64,000 nucleotides of DNA, taken from the NCBI RefSeq assembly GCF_964204645.1, contig NC_134025.1, positions 16,272,001 through 16,336,000 of the forward strand. Reading direction: 5' to 3'. The position numbers and the translations under genes are program-made. Each line of letters starts with the position of its first letter. The stretch's first letter is position 1. Under the pieces are notes generated by a model. That model was not told where the DNA came from. It worked only from the letters and a program-made list of their open reading frames with translations, and made no database searches. Below, piece by piece: positions 11,403 through 22,885 of this stretch. This DNA comes from Tubulanus polymorphus (Eukaryota; Nemertea; Palaeonemertea; Tubulaniformes; Tubulanidae).

Positions 11403-11575
11403 CTTTGGAACTCTCCCGAACTATCTAGATGGTTATCTCTCGACCTCAATAGCTTCAAGACCCATCTCAAAACAACTTTGTTCCATGCAGCATACCATTT
11501 ACTCTCGGAAAGCGAATTGTATTTAACATTTTTTGGCAGAATAAAATTTGATTGAATTTGCAATTCGGGCACATG
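11403..11575 (+). pseudogene. LINE ORF2 C-terminal end fragment
   Basis: The open frame reads LWNSPELSRWLSLDLNSFKTH then LKTTLFHAAY, matching the W-N-S-L-P...S-x-FK-x-x-LK-x-x-LF pattern at the C-terminus of CR1/Jockey-type LINE ORF2. It is fused directly to the R repeat, suggesting either a shared 3' region or an old recombination. Short, so moderate confidence. Confidence 0.4.
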
Positions 11576-12904
11576 GCTAATTAGCATATCAAGGTCATAC
11601 ACCCGATTTGGTAAAACCTTTTTTTCGCGAACCTTGTGCAATTGTCAAGGATGAATTTTCTGTAGAGCAAATAAAAATTCCTCCCAAACACCAAATCAAC
11701 TTAAGATTTCATAGAAATCGATCTTGAAATACAATTTTAAATCTTAAAATAAAACCCGGAAGTAAAACAGTAGACGATACCGCGGATTCACGTGAACACC
11801 TGATTTCTGTAAACGAAATGTTGGTTGTGACAAAATTGTTCAGACGGTTTTAGGTGGTAATAAGTACGGAAACGTAACGACCATGGTCGACTTATTCGAT
11901 GAAATCAGGCCTATGTGATATCCAAATTTTGACTTTTTTATTCTCCAGACCTCCCTGATATAGAAATAAAAAATGTTGGTGGTACGAAAGTGCAATCACA
12001 GCGCCGACGGGGACAGAGCCGTGTCAGAGATCGGCGGAGTGAAAATTGAGGTGGACGAACACGAAGAAGTAGGCTATTGCGCTACTTGAATCACGAAAAC
12101 TCCTGGCGCGGCCCCGACGCTTTTCGTTGATTAAGTAATACAAATATCATGCAATGGGTTTTCACAATCTACCGCTGGTATTTACCGGATTTCAATATCA
12201 CTCCAAAATTCAAAGAAACCTCGAAATATCGAACCGGAACACTTCCGGTAGATATCCGCGGCTGCCCAACCGGGAAACTTATTTGTTTCAATAGATATTG
12301 ATAGGATCCATCATCTTCACCCGTCAAGGGATTCGAACCCACTAAGCTAAAGCCATGCCAGAATCGGGTCGGGCCTATCACAGCGCTTGTAACAAACCAC
12401 ATTAGGCTTCTGTGGAATTTCCCAGTAAATGGGCCAATCAGCGAACACGTAGCGAACGCGGAAGTTTTGTCGCGTGTTTTCATTGACGCCTTGGTTACAT
12501 GAACAGATCAGCAATATACTTAAAGGGGTCATGAAGAGGTTTTTGAGATATGACTAAAAGTATTTTTTATCATCAATTATGACTTATTTATTGATTTAGT
12601 GGTCAAGAAATTAATTTTTAATTCTTCAATTAGTGTTAAAACGAGACTTCCGATGTTCCGAAGAAAATCTTGTTCGAATAAAAACAATTCTGTAGACATA
12701 GAATTATACTGTGTTTGTTAGAGACAGTAAAGCTCATTAGGCCTAGAGGTCGCGTTCAATTCAATAAACACTCCAAGCGACCTAGTAACGATCTCCTATC
12801 CACCGCGGCATCTGAGACGCTCACTCCGAATATCAAGCTTGAGTCCAGCTTACGGATAAGAATGTGTTATATACAGGCATATAGTAAATATCCCGTGGAT
12901 TTGG
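11576..12904. other. No gene seen; one tRNA-promoter-like word
   Basis: At 12328-12352 the minus strand reads TAGCTTAGTGGGTTCGAATC, an A-box-like and a B-box-like word directly adjacent. That is too compact for a tRNA gene. Nothing else recognised. Confidence 0.4.
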
Positions 12905-13580
12905 CAAAGATCGGTATGTACTGTAGGAAAATTAGAACATTGATAAATGGTTGAAACCCGCGGCCGAATAACTGGTATAGTAATAAATCCATTTATTGAT
13001 ACCTCGTCACCACAACAGCATTTCTCCGCTGCATCAGTTCGGCATGTTTAGTTTAGGCCTATACAGCTCGGTACTCTAATGATTTATCGTAGTATATATC
13101 CGATAAAGAAACTAACTGTTTGAAGCCCACGGCCAAATCACTGGCAGTAATAAATTTATTTGTACTTGCTTTGATTCTCATGGTGAGGAAAACTCGCAGC
13201 GGATCCACGGATCAACAACGTAAAGACACAAGTTGATTCATCGATCTTTACAGCTCGACAGTGCTGTTACTATTTAGAGTAGCAAATTATATCCTGTCGA
13301 TCGGTAAAGTGTACTGATAAAGAAAATGGGTAATTGTTAAAATTTACTGTTTGAAGACCGCGGCTGAATGTGACGTCTTGCGGCAATAAATTTGTTTATT
13401 TACACCTGAATTGATAATCGAAGTGACGAGCAGCCTCCGGTGGATTTTCGGGATGACGACTCAGAAAAACATGTTGCTTCATTGAATGGGACCTAATTTT
13501 CGATGTTAACGGCCCGACAGTGCTTTGATTCATGATAATACGAATGGAGTATTTGTAGATCGAAGTGAGCTGAAGGATAT
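12905..13580. repeat. Three degenerate tandem units, ~165-235 bp
   Basis: The block GGTTGAAACCCGCGGCCGAAT (12949), TGTTTGAAGCCCACGGCCAAA (13117) and TGTTTGAAGACCGCGGCTGAA (13348) recurs, each followed by TAATAAAT-(C/T)-(C/A)ATTTATT and later by a CTCG(A/G)(C/T)A block. Each is preceded by a GATC/CCGATAAAGAAA block. The units are strongly diverged, so the array is old. Confidence 0.5.
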
Positions 13581-13686
13581 CATACGGATTGTATCGGCAA
13601 CAGTGGCAAGGTAATAAAGCCTATGTTCTTTTAGTGAAAATAGTGTGACATAAAATAATAATAATGAGAAACAATAGGAATCTCAA

Positions 13687-13718
13687 TAGGGTTTTCTGTG
13701 AAGTAACAGAAAACCCTA
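13687..13718. other. Perfect hairpin AGGGTTTTCTGT / ACAGAAAACCCT
   Basis: Twelve-base stem with a 6-base loop. A related hairpin in a similar context (…ATAGAGTTTCTGC … GCAGAAACCCT) lies at 23324-23353, also preceded by AATAATAAT and AACA-type sequence. A transcribed hairpin or an element end are both possible. Confidence 0.5.
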
Positions 13719-13947
13719 AATACTGTATTATATAATGCTATAATGATAAAAGTGATAATTGTTAATATTATTAGCCTATTATAGTTACAATGATGAAATT
13801 AAGTTTTAATATCTCTGAAATGTTTGATTTTTGAATTGGGCAATCAGAGAGTTAATACTAGAAGCTTAACGTAGATAATTTCTTATGTTTTGCCAAATGA
13901 TGGGTACCTGAGCTAATGATGGCCAAATGATGGGTACCTGCGGATAA

Positions 13948-16222
13948 TAGTGGTCCCGAAACAAGAAGGGCATACCTTAGCTGACTATGAATATAGCTAT
14001 TATAAAGTGGTTTTTTGGTCCAGCGAGGTAATAAATTCTTATGACTTCTTATGAGATACAGATTCTTATTAAGTGTATTGATCAGCTGTTTAATGTGGGC
14101 TCCCAACTTAGTTCATCATCTATTAATACATCCAAGGAATTTAAATACCGTTGTTTTATTAATATTCTCAAGACCAAGGTTTATATTTAATGTTTTCCTT
14201 GATTTTAGATTTTTTGGTAAGAATAAAAGACGTTTTGTTGTGTCAATATTAAGTGTGAGCTTGTTCGAATGAAACCAATCAATGATGATCTTTATATCTG
14301 ATTTTGTGTTTTGAAATAGTGTATCTTAATTTGACTAATAAGTTTGTATCATCTGCAAATGAAACGGTTTTTGTAAATTTTAAATTTTAAACAAGGTCAT
14401 TTACATAAATTAGAAAAAGAAGCGGTCCAAGGACTGATCCTTGCAGTATACCAAAGGTAACTCTGTTGGCAATGATATATTTGACAAACATTTTGCGATC
14501 CTTAAGGTAGCTACTAAACCAATTATATGCATGTCCACGAACCCCATAATGTGCTAATTTGAATAAAAGGTTGTCTATATCGTGGAGTGGCGTGGCCTAA
14601 AGGTTAAGGCATTGGCTCCTCAATCGAGATGTCCAGTGTTCAAACCCCGGCTATGCTGTAGTGTCCTTAGGCAAGGCATTAATTCACACTTGCTACCGGC
14701 TGACGACGCCTGATCGTGATTTGCTGATCGATGTTGTATCTCCCCAGGGAGAGTAAGACTGCTATGGAATGGTAACAGAAGCTGGGTAATAATAATCAGG
14801 TTTGACAGCGCAGCTGAACTTTGTACACAGGTACATGGAAAGAGGCGCTATACAAATTCGTGTTTATTATTATTATTATTATTATTATATCGAGTGAGTA
14901 GAATGCTTTCGATAAATCTAAAAATAAGCCTAATGAGTAGTTATTGTTTTCTAAATTATAGATAATATTCCCAATGAAATCAGTTATGGCATGTTGTGGA
15001 ATGATTAGGTGGAAAACCGTATTGACTGGGGTTTCTAATTTTGTGTTCAGTGAAAAATTTGTATAATCGCGTATCAACTAGTTTCTCAAGGACTTTTGAT
15101 AGGGTTGGTAGAAGAGATATAGGGCGGTAGTTATTGATCAGTTGCTTGTTACCATTTTTGTATAATGGAATCAACATTGAATAAGGTTGAATAATGGTAG
15201 TAGAGATTTGTTTCAATAGTTTACTACTTAGGTTATCCTCTCCTCCAGAGGAACTCATCATTAGTTGGATAGAGAAAAATAGAACTTTCATTTTGTTCGA
15301 TAAATAGTCTCTAAAATCATTTTGAGCTTTAGGAATTTTATTGGCAAATGAGTTACCCACGGTAGAAAAAAAGTTATTAAATTGTTGACTGATTATATTA
15401 GGATTATCTGTTTTCTCGTTTTCCATTAAAAAGCTAGTTTTTAAGTGTGATTTATCTTTGACTTTTCCAATAGATTGTTTAAGGAACTGCCTTAATTTCC
15501 TACTGTTTTTGTAGAATGATGAAATTTTGTTCGCATAACAAGTTTGCTTTTGGCGCCTTTTTGAATAGAATATATAGTCTTTATAGCGTTGATCCTTCTT
15601 ATCTAAATTCAAACTGTTTTATGTAATTTATCAAACTTTACTGATGCTTTTAAGATGGAATGGGTCATCCATGGTTCTTTTTATATGGTTATCTTTTTTA
15701 CTTTAATGGCAGGGGATACTGTATTAATAACATTGTTGATATTGGATGTTATAAATCTATAGGAGTCATTGCAGTTCAGATTCACTTAAGTGGAGTACAG
15801 TCAATATATGAAAGCCAGTCGTTGATTAGTTTCACATTATTACTACAAAAATTATGAGAATAACGTTCTGATTCTATAGATAATGTGTTAGTATTACAGT
15901 TGATTGTCACTAGGCAGGGCAAATGGTCAGACAAGTGTTAAATTATTACTTTTGTGTTTGGAACCTAAGTATGGAGACACATATATGTTGTCAATAAGGG
16001 TTGCACTTGAATGAGTTATCCTGGTTGGGCGAAAATAGTAGGGAATAGGTTATTGTCCAGATTTATATCTAAAAATTTTGCTGTATTCTTATGATTATTA
16101 ATTTTGATAAAATCCAGGTTTAGGGCCATGCCAAGGATAATTTCACATTTTTCCTTGGAAATTTTAGCAACCAAGTTTTGATAATCTGTTAGAAATTCAG
16201 TTTCACTAATGCCCATGGGCAA
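13948..16222 (-). pseudogene. CR1/L2-like LINE ORF2, dead, 5' and 3' truncated
   Basis: Read 5' to 3' on the minus strand. Endonuclease remnant (16222-15860) with GMALNLDF in place of the expected G-D-x-N, followed by LIDNIYVSPYL and a shifted LSDHLPCL. Linker with KKDQRYKDYIFYSKRRQ. Reverse transcriptase with NNYRPISLLPTLSKVLEKLV (15130), SQYGF, LDLSKAFYSLD, GILQGSVLGPLLFLIYVNDL (14420) and SFADDTN (14370). Thumb and C-terminal part to about 13948. Stops and frameshifts are frequent, and the catalytic Asp of the endonuclease motif appears replaced by Ala. A SINE splits it at 14583. Its 5' end abuts the duplicated segment A. Same general group as the LINE at 30262-37056. Confidence 0.75.
14583..14892 (+). 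mobile_element. tRNA-derived SINE inserted in the LINE
   Basis: The head has an A-box-like TGGCCTAAAGGTTAAGGC (14593) and a B-box-like GTGTTCAAACCCC (14636). The body continues to GGCGCTATACAAATTCG and an (ATT)n tail (14866-14889). The 7-bp word TATATCG flanks it at 14576-14582 and 14886-14892. Removing the SINE and one copy restores the LINE frame from ...KAFYSLDI to DNLLFKLAHYG, so boundaries and target duplication are well supported. No protein is encoded; it would depend on a LINE for movement. Confidence 0.85.
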
Positions 16223-17302
16223 AGTGTGGTTTACCTTGAAAACTGGAGCCTGTTTTGCAAGGGCATCGCTTATGAAAAATCTTTTTAATTTGTGAATTCA
16301 AAGCTCTGTTATTTCATTTTATCTTTATGAAATAATTATTTTGTAGTCAAATCAAGGCCAAAAATACATTTGTTTACGGTTCACGTCCAAAATTCCGTAG
16401 GGTACAGGAAGCAGGACAACTATTTTATATTTGGAAAAAGAATATTTTTCACAAAATTAAAAATATTTGAATAAAATTCATATGATATCACAAATCAGAG
16501 GGTGGCTAAATAGTCTTAATAATCTTTTCCAATGTATGGCTGCAGAAGCTACGAAACATACCGGTACCTTAATTAAAAATCGGCGTATGTGAGTAATACA
16601 TTTTTATACTTCTAAAATATTCAGACCTTGACCTATACCTATAGTTTGCTGCTAAGTATTTTGAGGTCACAAGAAATTACAATTTTTTACAAGAAATTAC
16701 AATTTTTTACAAATTCTATTACAGTATCACTATATAGTAGTGTACGAGCGTGTGTGTGCGTGTGCAGCAGTCTATGATTAGCACTCCGCGCCCACGTGGA
16801 GGCCTTGTGTAAGTGAATGTTCGCTTACACTTCAATGTCAATCAAAACAATCACCGGGTATTAAAATGAAACAATACCAATATTGCGGATATGTGAAATA
16901 ATTGCATTCTCACCAGCAATGAGCACTTAAATTTGCACGTATACGGCACCTAGTCCTATTAAACGTTCACCATTTTGGCTTTCCCATATTTATTTTAGTA
17001 GCACTGGAATTCCCCGTGTATCCCAAAAAGAGCCAATCACATTCGCTCATAGAGACGACGCCCCCCAATCGAGGTCATTGCAATTTCAAATGCAAGAGCT
17101 AAGAATTTTCCCGCCAAAAACAGTTTTTCGTAGAATTTTAACAATGTTGACCAAGTCATCGACGGATGTTCGCCATGTCTTCAATCGCATCAATTAGACG
17201 TCGTTTATGCCGAGAACAAATGAAACAAATACTAACATAAAAAAACGTACTGTGATTTAGCTGAATGCCAACTTCATATCGCTGAGAAAGGTAAACCAAC
17301 AA
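16213..17302. repeat. Duplicated segment A (paralogue of 20769-22625)
   Basis: Begins CCCATGGGCAAAGTGTGG and ends GAGAAAGGTAAACCAA. Shared landmarks with copy B: GTAGGGTACAGG, AGTGAATGTTCGCTT, CAATCACCGGGTATTAAAAT, CCGGAATTCCCC-like block, CGTAGAGACGACGCC, TCTTCAATCGCATC. The ends are loosely inverted (GTGGTTTACCTTGAAA against TTGGTTTACCTTT), so this may be a DNA element. The minus frame near 17160-17300 (YEVGIQLNHS...RHKRRLIDAIEDMAN) is also recognisable in B, but no function is known. Confidence 0.65.
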
Positions 17303-17680
17303 GGAATTTAAGACCGCTTCAGTACCGACACTTGGTACAAGGTGCCCATTCACACCAAGTGATGTAATCATCGGCATACTAATTCACCTTGTAAATAAAT
17401 CTATCTGAACGATTTATTGATAAAATATCATTCAAAAATCTTCTTAATATTATTGTGATCAACTTCTATCACCATTCATCCCAATAATAATGTGAAATAA
17501 TCTTGAATACAAAGTTGCCAGATCTATTTTCGCAACGTATTTAACCCCATTAATCGGATCTTTCGTTAATTCAATGACTGTAAAAATGGTGTACTTTGGT
17601 CCACAGTAAACATACACGACATGATGCCCACACGCTCGTAATAGCTCTCTCGTTGCTCGAGAGCTAAAAAATCTCTTTAA

Positions 17681-18682
17681 CCCTTTTGATACGGACCACC
17701 CGCAGTGCGGGTAGATACCACTTCGGCCTTCGCTACCTGCAGCGCGGGTGTTTTTAGAAGGACAATTATCATCGTGCTGTACATGGCTGACACCTGCCGT
17801 GACTTGCTGAAACTATGTCAGAAGATGCTAGAGGGCGATTCAAGCGATTTTGCCGCAAAAAAATCTATTTATCAATTACTGACCATTTTACTGCAGTTCG
17901 CAGCCAAGACAGCAGAAAAACGACGTCGTTATACGACAGAGCAGGTTATAACTTCATTCATAAATGATGCTGACAGCGATGATAATAACTATGATCTAGG
18001 AGGTGATGGGGCGGGTGCTGTAGATAGCGATGTCGATGATGGGGCCGAATCCGATGGGGAGTATGACGATTCCGAGTCAAATTATGGGTCGGCAAGTGAC
18101 TTGGATGAGGACAATAATTCTGGGACTCATTCTGCCACAAGTGATCATTCTGAAACCCCAGAGCCCTAGCCCTGATAGATCATTTAGTACAAGTGATGAT
18201 GAACCACTTATAAACTATTGCAGCGGCCCATGCAGCTCCCCTGGCAGCTCCACCCCCAGTAAGAGGGCGGGCTGCAGTTCAAGGCTGTACTTTAGGCATA
18301 GACCTAAAAAACTAAAATACCTGTAAATTTTTAATTTTTTCATATTATTTTTTTCATATTTTTTATTTTTTCACAACAGACACCAGTATACTGTTTGATT
18401 GAAGATACATGGATCTTGATTTGTTTTGAAATGATGTTTGTTGAATATTCTCCAAAAAAATTATATTTTTTGTATCGTTGCACGATATAATTAGGTCACG
18501 TGACCTAATTAGCATAATTTTGGAAGATTTTTTGGTCCTCTAAATAAACTTTGGGATGTGTTCTACAACTGCTGTCCTGTTTCCTCTGTTGGTTTTTTGC
18601 TATAGCCATCCATATATAACATGCAAAAATGCCTAATTTAGGCTCAGTACAGTAGTGACCAAACATACCAGTATCGAAAGGG
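17681..18682 (+). mobile_element. piggyBac-type element, ~1.0 kb, transposase missing
   Basis: TTAA at 17677-17680 and 18683-18686 flanks CCCTTTTGATAC and GTATCGAAAGGG (11/12 inverted match). Just inside the left end is an imperfect palindrome, ACCCGCAGTGCGGGT (17698-17712), and a second GCGGGT block. TTAA duplication and short C-rich TIRs are the mark of piggyBac. No transposase domain is present; an acidic ORF lies inside. It is either an internal-deletion product or a non-autonomous carrier. Confidence 0.8.
17783..18169 (+). CDS. Acidic 128-residue protein inside the piggyBac-type element
   Basis: Start chosen at MADTCRDLLKLC, whose ATG sits in GTACATGG. Residues 1-55 form a leucine-rich helical stretch (LLKLCQKMLEG, IYQLLTILLQFAAK) and then a basic KRRRY. 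The C-terminal half is strongly acidic with runs of D, E, S and G (DSDVDDGAESDGEYDDSES). The frame ends ETPEP; a shifted frame continues to a basic tail, RLYFRHRPKKLKYL (to 18326), so a frameshift may have cut an originally longer ORF. Acidic N-termini are also present on the full piggyBac transposase at 31777, so this may be the leftover N- and C-terminus of such a gene with the catalytic core deleted. No enzymatic motif is seen. Confidence 0.45.
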   Translation: MADTCRDLLKLCQKMLEGDSSDFAAKKSIYQLLTILLQFAAKTAEKRRRYTTEQVITSFINDADSDDNNYDLGGDGAGAVDSDVDDGAESDGEYDDSESNYGSASDLDEDNNSGTHSATSDHSETPEP

Positions 18683-18686
18683 TTAA

Positions 18687-19907
18687 TAGTTAAGCTACCA
18701 CGGCCCACTTGAATAACACTACAGAAAGAACTTACCATCCAGGTTTGATGTTAGCTTGAAGTGGTTCCCACATGACAAGAAGTTTATATCCAAGAATCAC
18801 AAGTACTAAGAATGCTCGGTACCAGTGACTTTCTGTAATATGGAAACACCTTAAAAAAACCAATCAAAAGACCTCAGTGAATAGTTACGCTGATCGATGT
18901 ATCTAAGGAATGTGAATTCATCTATTTCTTCCAATGTGATAATCAAACGTCTTAATAAAAGTCTAGAGATCAGATTCCTATGAAACAAAGAAAGAACATT
19001 AGCAGTCATAGGTTTCAATGAAATATGCATCGAATGTCAAAAGTTATTTTGCATCCATGTAGTAAAAGGATAACATTTTACTACCTGGGCCGATGTCATT
19101 TATAGGGTTAAACAAGTTATTATGTCATAAAATCTATAATTTTTTGACAAATTGGTATGAAGCCATAGACATTCAAACAATGCAAATGAGACTCCATGAA
19201 CCTCTTCATGACCCCTTGAAATTATGCAGTTAGAAAGTAACATCGACCCACAGACGGGACAATCACTTAGATGGATAGAAAAAAATACTAGCTTAATAAT
19301 CTTACGTTTGAGCAATCCTAGATTTAAAAAGTGCCTTTGCCAGTCCATAACTACCCCTATATAAAACAAAAATTAAATAACATTTTAATTGATAATTAAA
19401 TTAGTTTAGTTGTGTTCATAATAAATCTGCAGCAAAAACTAATGACAATCATGAATCACGTAAGCCTTAAACCACTGCAAGCAAGATGCTTTAAGTTAGG
19501 GTACTCAACTTAGTAAAGAAATGTAACAATTATAGCATTATATATTTGAATCTACATATACATATACTTTATATGTATGTAGGTTCATCTACTGTGTCTG
19601 CTCTCAGTGCAACGTTTTGGTCCGTAAATTCATTAATAATCAGTTGATCTACCTTTTTTATGCATCAATTTGTTCAGTGAGGAATTTGCATTCAGAAATG
19701 AAGAACAAATTTTCTAAAGTTGTTTTTGTTTTCATTTATAAGCGATAGCTTACTCAGCGATGGTTCACAGCTTAATGCTGAGAAAACTGCTCTGCGGACG
19801 CTTGGAAACATTGCTATGATCAATTCACTTATTCATTAGCGTCACAAAATTCCATAAGTGGCGCCACGCCAAGCAGTTTTTCAGCATTACGCTAGCAAGT
19901 AGCTAAA
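18687..19907. other. No gene seen
   Basis: Short open frames only. AT-rich, with ATATACATATAC-type words near 19555. No repeat termini recognised. Confidence 0.45.
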
Positions 19908-20768
19908 CTAGGGGTCCTGAGACACCATGCCCACTTGGGAAGTGGTTTCCAATGCTCAACAATCTAACAATTTCAATATTCAACGTCCCCTGGTGACCAT
20001 ATACAACAACCAATGACCTTGAAACTCACTACAGTCATAGAACCTGTCAGCAGCTACAATTTTGTAATTGATTGTGATAACAAAATATGCCTCATTACCA
20101 ATTTAATATAGAAATACTAAGTAATTCTACTATTCAACGCCTCCTGGTGACCATAAGCAAAACCCAATGACCTTGAAACTCACCACAATCATAGAACACG
20201 TCATAAACTACAACTTAGCAATTGATCATGGTAACAAAATATGCCTAGGTACCAATCTAATAAGGAAATACTAAGTTATTCTACTATTCAACGCCCCCTG
20301 GTGACCATATAGAATAACTAATGTCCTTAAAACTCACCACACTCATAGACGATGTCATGAGCTAAAACTTTGCAATTGATTGTGGTAGCAAAATATGCTT
20401 AGGTATCAATATAATGTGGAAAAACTTTATCCCACCTATGAATAGTATCGATGATACCAAGATGGCCACCTATTGCGTCATAATTGGCCGATCAAAAATA
20501 CCTGGCTCAGGTATAAAACATACCTTTCCAAAGAATACTCACAAATTGCAATGAGAAATGATAAACCAGTAGGAAGCTACAGGATTCAGAATTTGGGCCA
20601 AAATTGACATTTTTCTGGACTAAAAGGTCATAGGACAGCCATCTTGAGTCCGATCGACCCAATTTTTCTTACGGTGATGGGCCCTTGGAGGGTTCAAATA
20701 TATACGAAAGATCAAGGTTATTGATTTAAGCCTCTTCAAATTTCCCTCAAAAAGTTCAAATAAATTTC

Positions 20769-22625
20769 CCATGGGCAAAAAGTGTGGTTTACCTTGAAAG
20801 CTAGAGGTTGTTTGGAGTAAGGGCATTGCTTGAAAAATCTTTTCAATTCGTAACTTCGAAGTTCCACAAGTTTATATTGTATTATATCTTTCTTAAAGAA
20901 TTATTTTGTAGTCAAAAAAGACCAGAGATATACGTTTGGTTACGGTCCACGTCCAAAGGTTTGTAGGGTACAGGTAGGCGTGGCAGGGAAATTATTTTAT
21001 ATTTTCCAAAAAAATATGTTTCACAATATGAAAAAAATATTCAAATAAGGCAATCCCAAAATAATTGTCTGTTTGCCGTAACACCGACCTAACTTTTCAG
21101 GATGAGTCAGTAGGTAAGAAAAATTTTTTTTTGCTAAATTTTTGGGAAAAAAAAACAAATTTATCACCTTTTTACATAGAAACAATATCGGAAAAATCAT
21201 CTACGTTGTGCACGGGAAATTTGTCTAATAGCGTTCGAGAATTATTCTAAAGTTATAATAACTTCGTCCAGAGTGTCATCTCTGTGTTAAAAATGAAACA
21301 GTACATTGAATATGTGCGCAGTTTTACGTTACCAGCTTTAATATAGTCACTATGAGGCCTCGTGTAAGTGAATGTTCGCTTTCACTTCAATGTCAATCAA
21401 AACAATCACCGGGTATTAAAATGAAACAATACCTATGGCTGATGTGTGAAATAATTACATCCTCACCAGCAATCAGCATTTAAAATTCGCACGTAAAAAT
21501 ACGGCACCTAGTCCGATGAAATGTACGCCATTCTATGGCTTTCCCATAATTATTTTAGTAGCGCCGGAATTCCCCATATATCCCAAAAACAGCCAATCCC
21601 ATTCGCTCGTAGAGACGACGCCCCCCCCCCCCTCAATCGACGTCACTGCAATTTCATACGCGAGAGCTAAGAATTTTCTAAGAAAACAGTTTTTCGTAGA
21701 ATTTTAACTCAAGTTTTAACCCATGTACATCGACGGAGGTTCGCCATGTCTTCAATCGCATCGATTATACGTCGTTTAAGCCGAGAACCAATGAAACAAA
21801 TGCTCACATAAACAGGGATGAGAACGTCGACCTGTAAAATCCGCGGGTTATTCTTCTTGAGTGACATACGCGAACCAGCTGACGGCGTAGCCGTCAGCAC
21901 TAGCGAGCGCCGAAGGCGCGAAGCTATTTCGGGGGGGTTTGGGGGCCCTCCCCCAAGAAAATTTTAGAAATTAAATACGTTTTCCGAGCACTTAGAGCGA
22001 TCTCGAACCCATGAACGACTATTATATTTTGGAAGGTAATGGCTAGTTCCAATGTGGTACATCCTCATTTGATGACATTCAGCATCTCATGCATTACGGG
22101 TCGAGCCCTGAATTATTGCAGTAAAAATGCGCCGATGAATGCTCACTAAAAATCATCACCAAGTAGTGTATAATATCCGAAAGCGTTCGCCACACACTAG
22201 CAGCAACAGTAAGTAGACCTATATACGTTACTACTGTTGCTGTGCGTGCGTGTCTGCAACCGATCGATAAAATACATACAAACTCATCGTAGTACAAATG
22301 TACATACAAAATCACTGTGTTGCAATGAATATGCATTGAAATGCGATACTTTTACGTGACGATAAGTAAAACAGGCACTGAACGCTTTTACGGTTCACCT
22401 GATTACCAATCGCGCCGGACCAATTGAGTGAGATCATCACCCCCCCCCCCCCATACTTTTACATCATTTTTGGACAATTTGGAAAATTGATATTTTTCAA
22501 TACTGAAATCCGCGGGAAACCGCGGATCCGCGGGGAATTCTCATCTCTGCATAAAAAAAACGTAGCGCAATTTTACATGAATTGGCTCAATGCCAACCTC
22601 ATATCGCTGACAAAGGTAAACCAAA
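20769..22625. repeat. Duplicated segment B, lying inside R copy 2
   Basis: Paralogue of 16213-17302 with the same internal landmarks, starting CCCATGGGCAAAAAGTGTGG and ending GACAAAGGTAAACCAAA. It is longer than A only because a MITE lies at 21813-22549. Its position, interrupting the R tail between GTTCAAA and TGTAAAAAGTGC, shows it moved in after the R copy was in place. Confidence 0.65.
21813..22549. mobile_element. MITE, 737 bp, with empty site preserved in segment A
   Basis: Termini CAGGGATGAGAA (21813-21824) and TTCTCATCTCTG (22538-22549). Flanking CATAAA occurs at 21807-21812 and 22550-22555. Segment A at about 17236 has the uninterrupted sequence (AACATAAAAAAACGTA). Inside are the palindrome CTGACGGCGTAGCCGTCAG, a GCGCCGAAGGCGC block, G- and C-runs, and near the right end a CCGCGG-rich block (22509-22534). 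TIRs starting CAGGG suggest a hAT-type MITE. No coding capacity. Confidence 0.75.
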
Positions 22626-22885
22626 AATGTAAAAAGTGCTGATTTCGACAAACAACAATGGCTGCCTGAATGGCTATTGATTCTGACAGGGCCAGTTTTT
22701 GGGCCGAAGATGTGTCTAGGGTAGATACATGTATAAACCAAATATCAAGACATTACCTTGAAGCTTCTTCAAAACTTCCCAAAATAACTTGATTCCGTCT
22801 ATGGACGGACGGATGCATGGACGAACGAATGGACGAAAAGTGAACGCAATAGCCCGCTGAGACTAAAGTCCCAAGTGGGCTAAAA

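Larger units (their letters stand above)
19908..22885 (+). repeat. R-family repeat, copy 2, split by segment B
   Basis: Starts CTAGGGGTCCTGAGACACCA with the 5' hairpin CCACTTGGGAAGTGG (about 19935-19949). Carries three core units (CCCTGGTG at 19987, 20143 and 20296), then the common tail to about 20768. After segment B the tail resumes at 22629 (GTAAAAAGTGCTGATTT) and ends AAGTCCCAAGTGGGCTAAAA at about 22882. The right end matches the end of copy 6 at 40431, which fixes the element's 3' terminus. Confidence 0.75.

Noticed and set aside
12328-12352. A-box and B-box words suggesting a tRNA gene or SINE head
   Set aside because: The boxes are directly adjacent with no room for an anticodon arm, no cloverleaf can be drawn and no tail follows.
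22094-22336. Minus-strand 80-codon frame inside the MITE
   Set aside because: Lies wholly within a non-coding MITE with verified boundaries.
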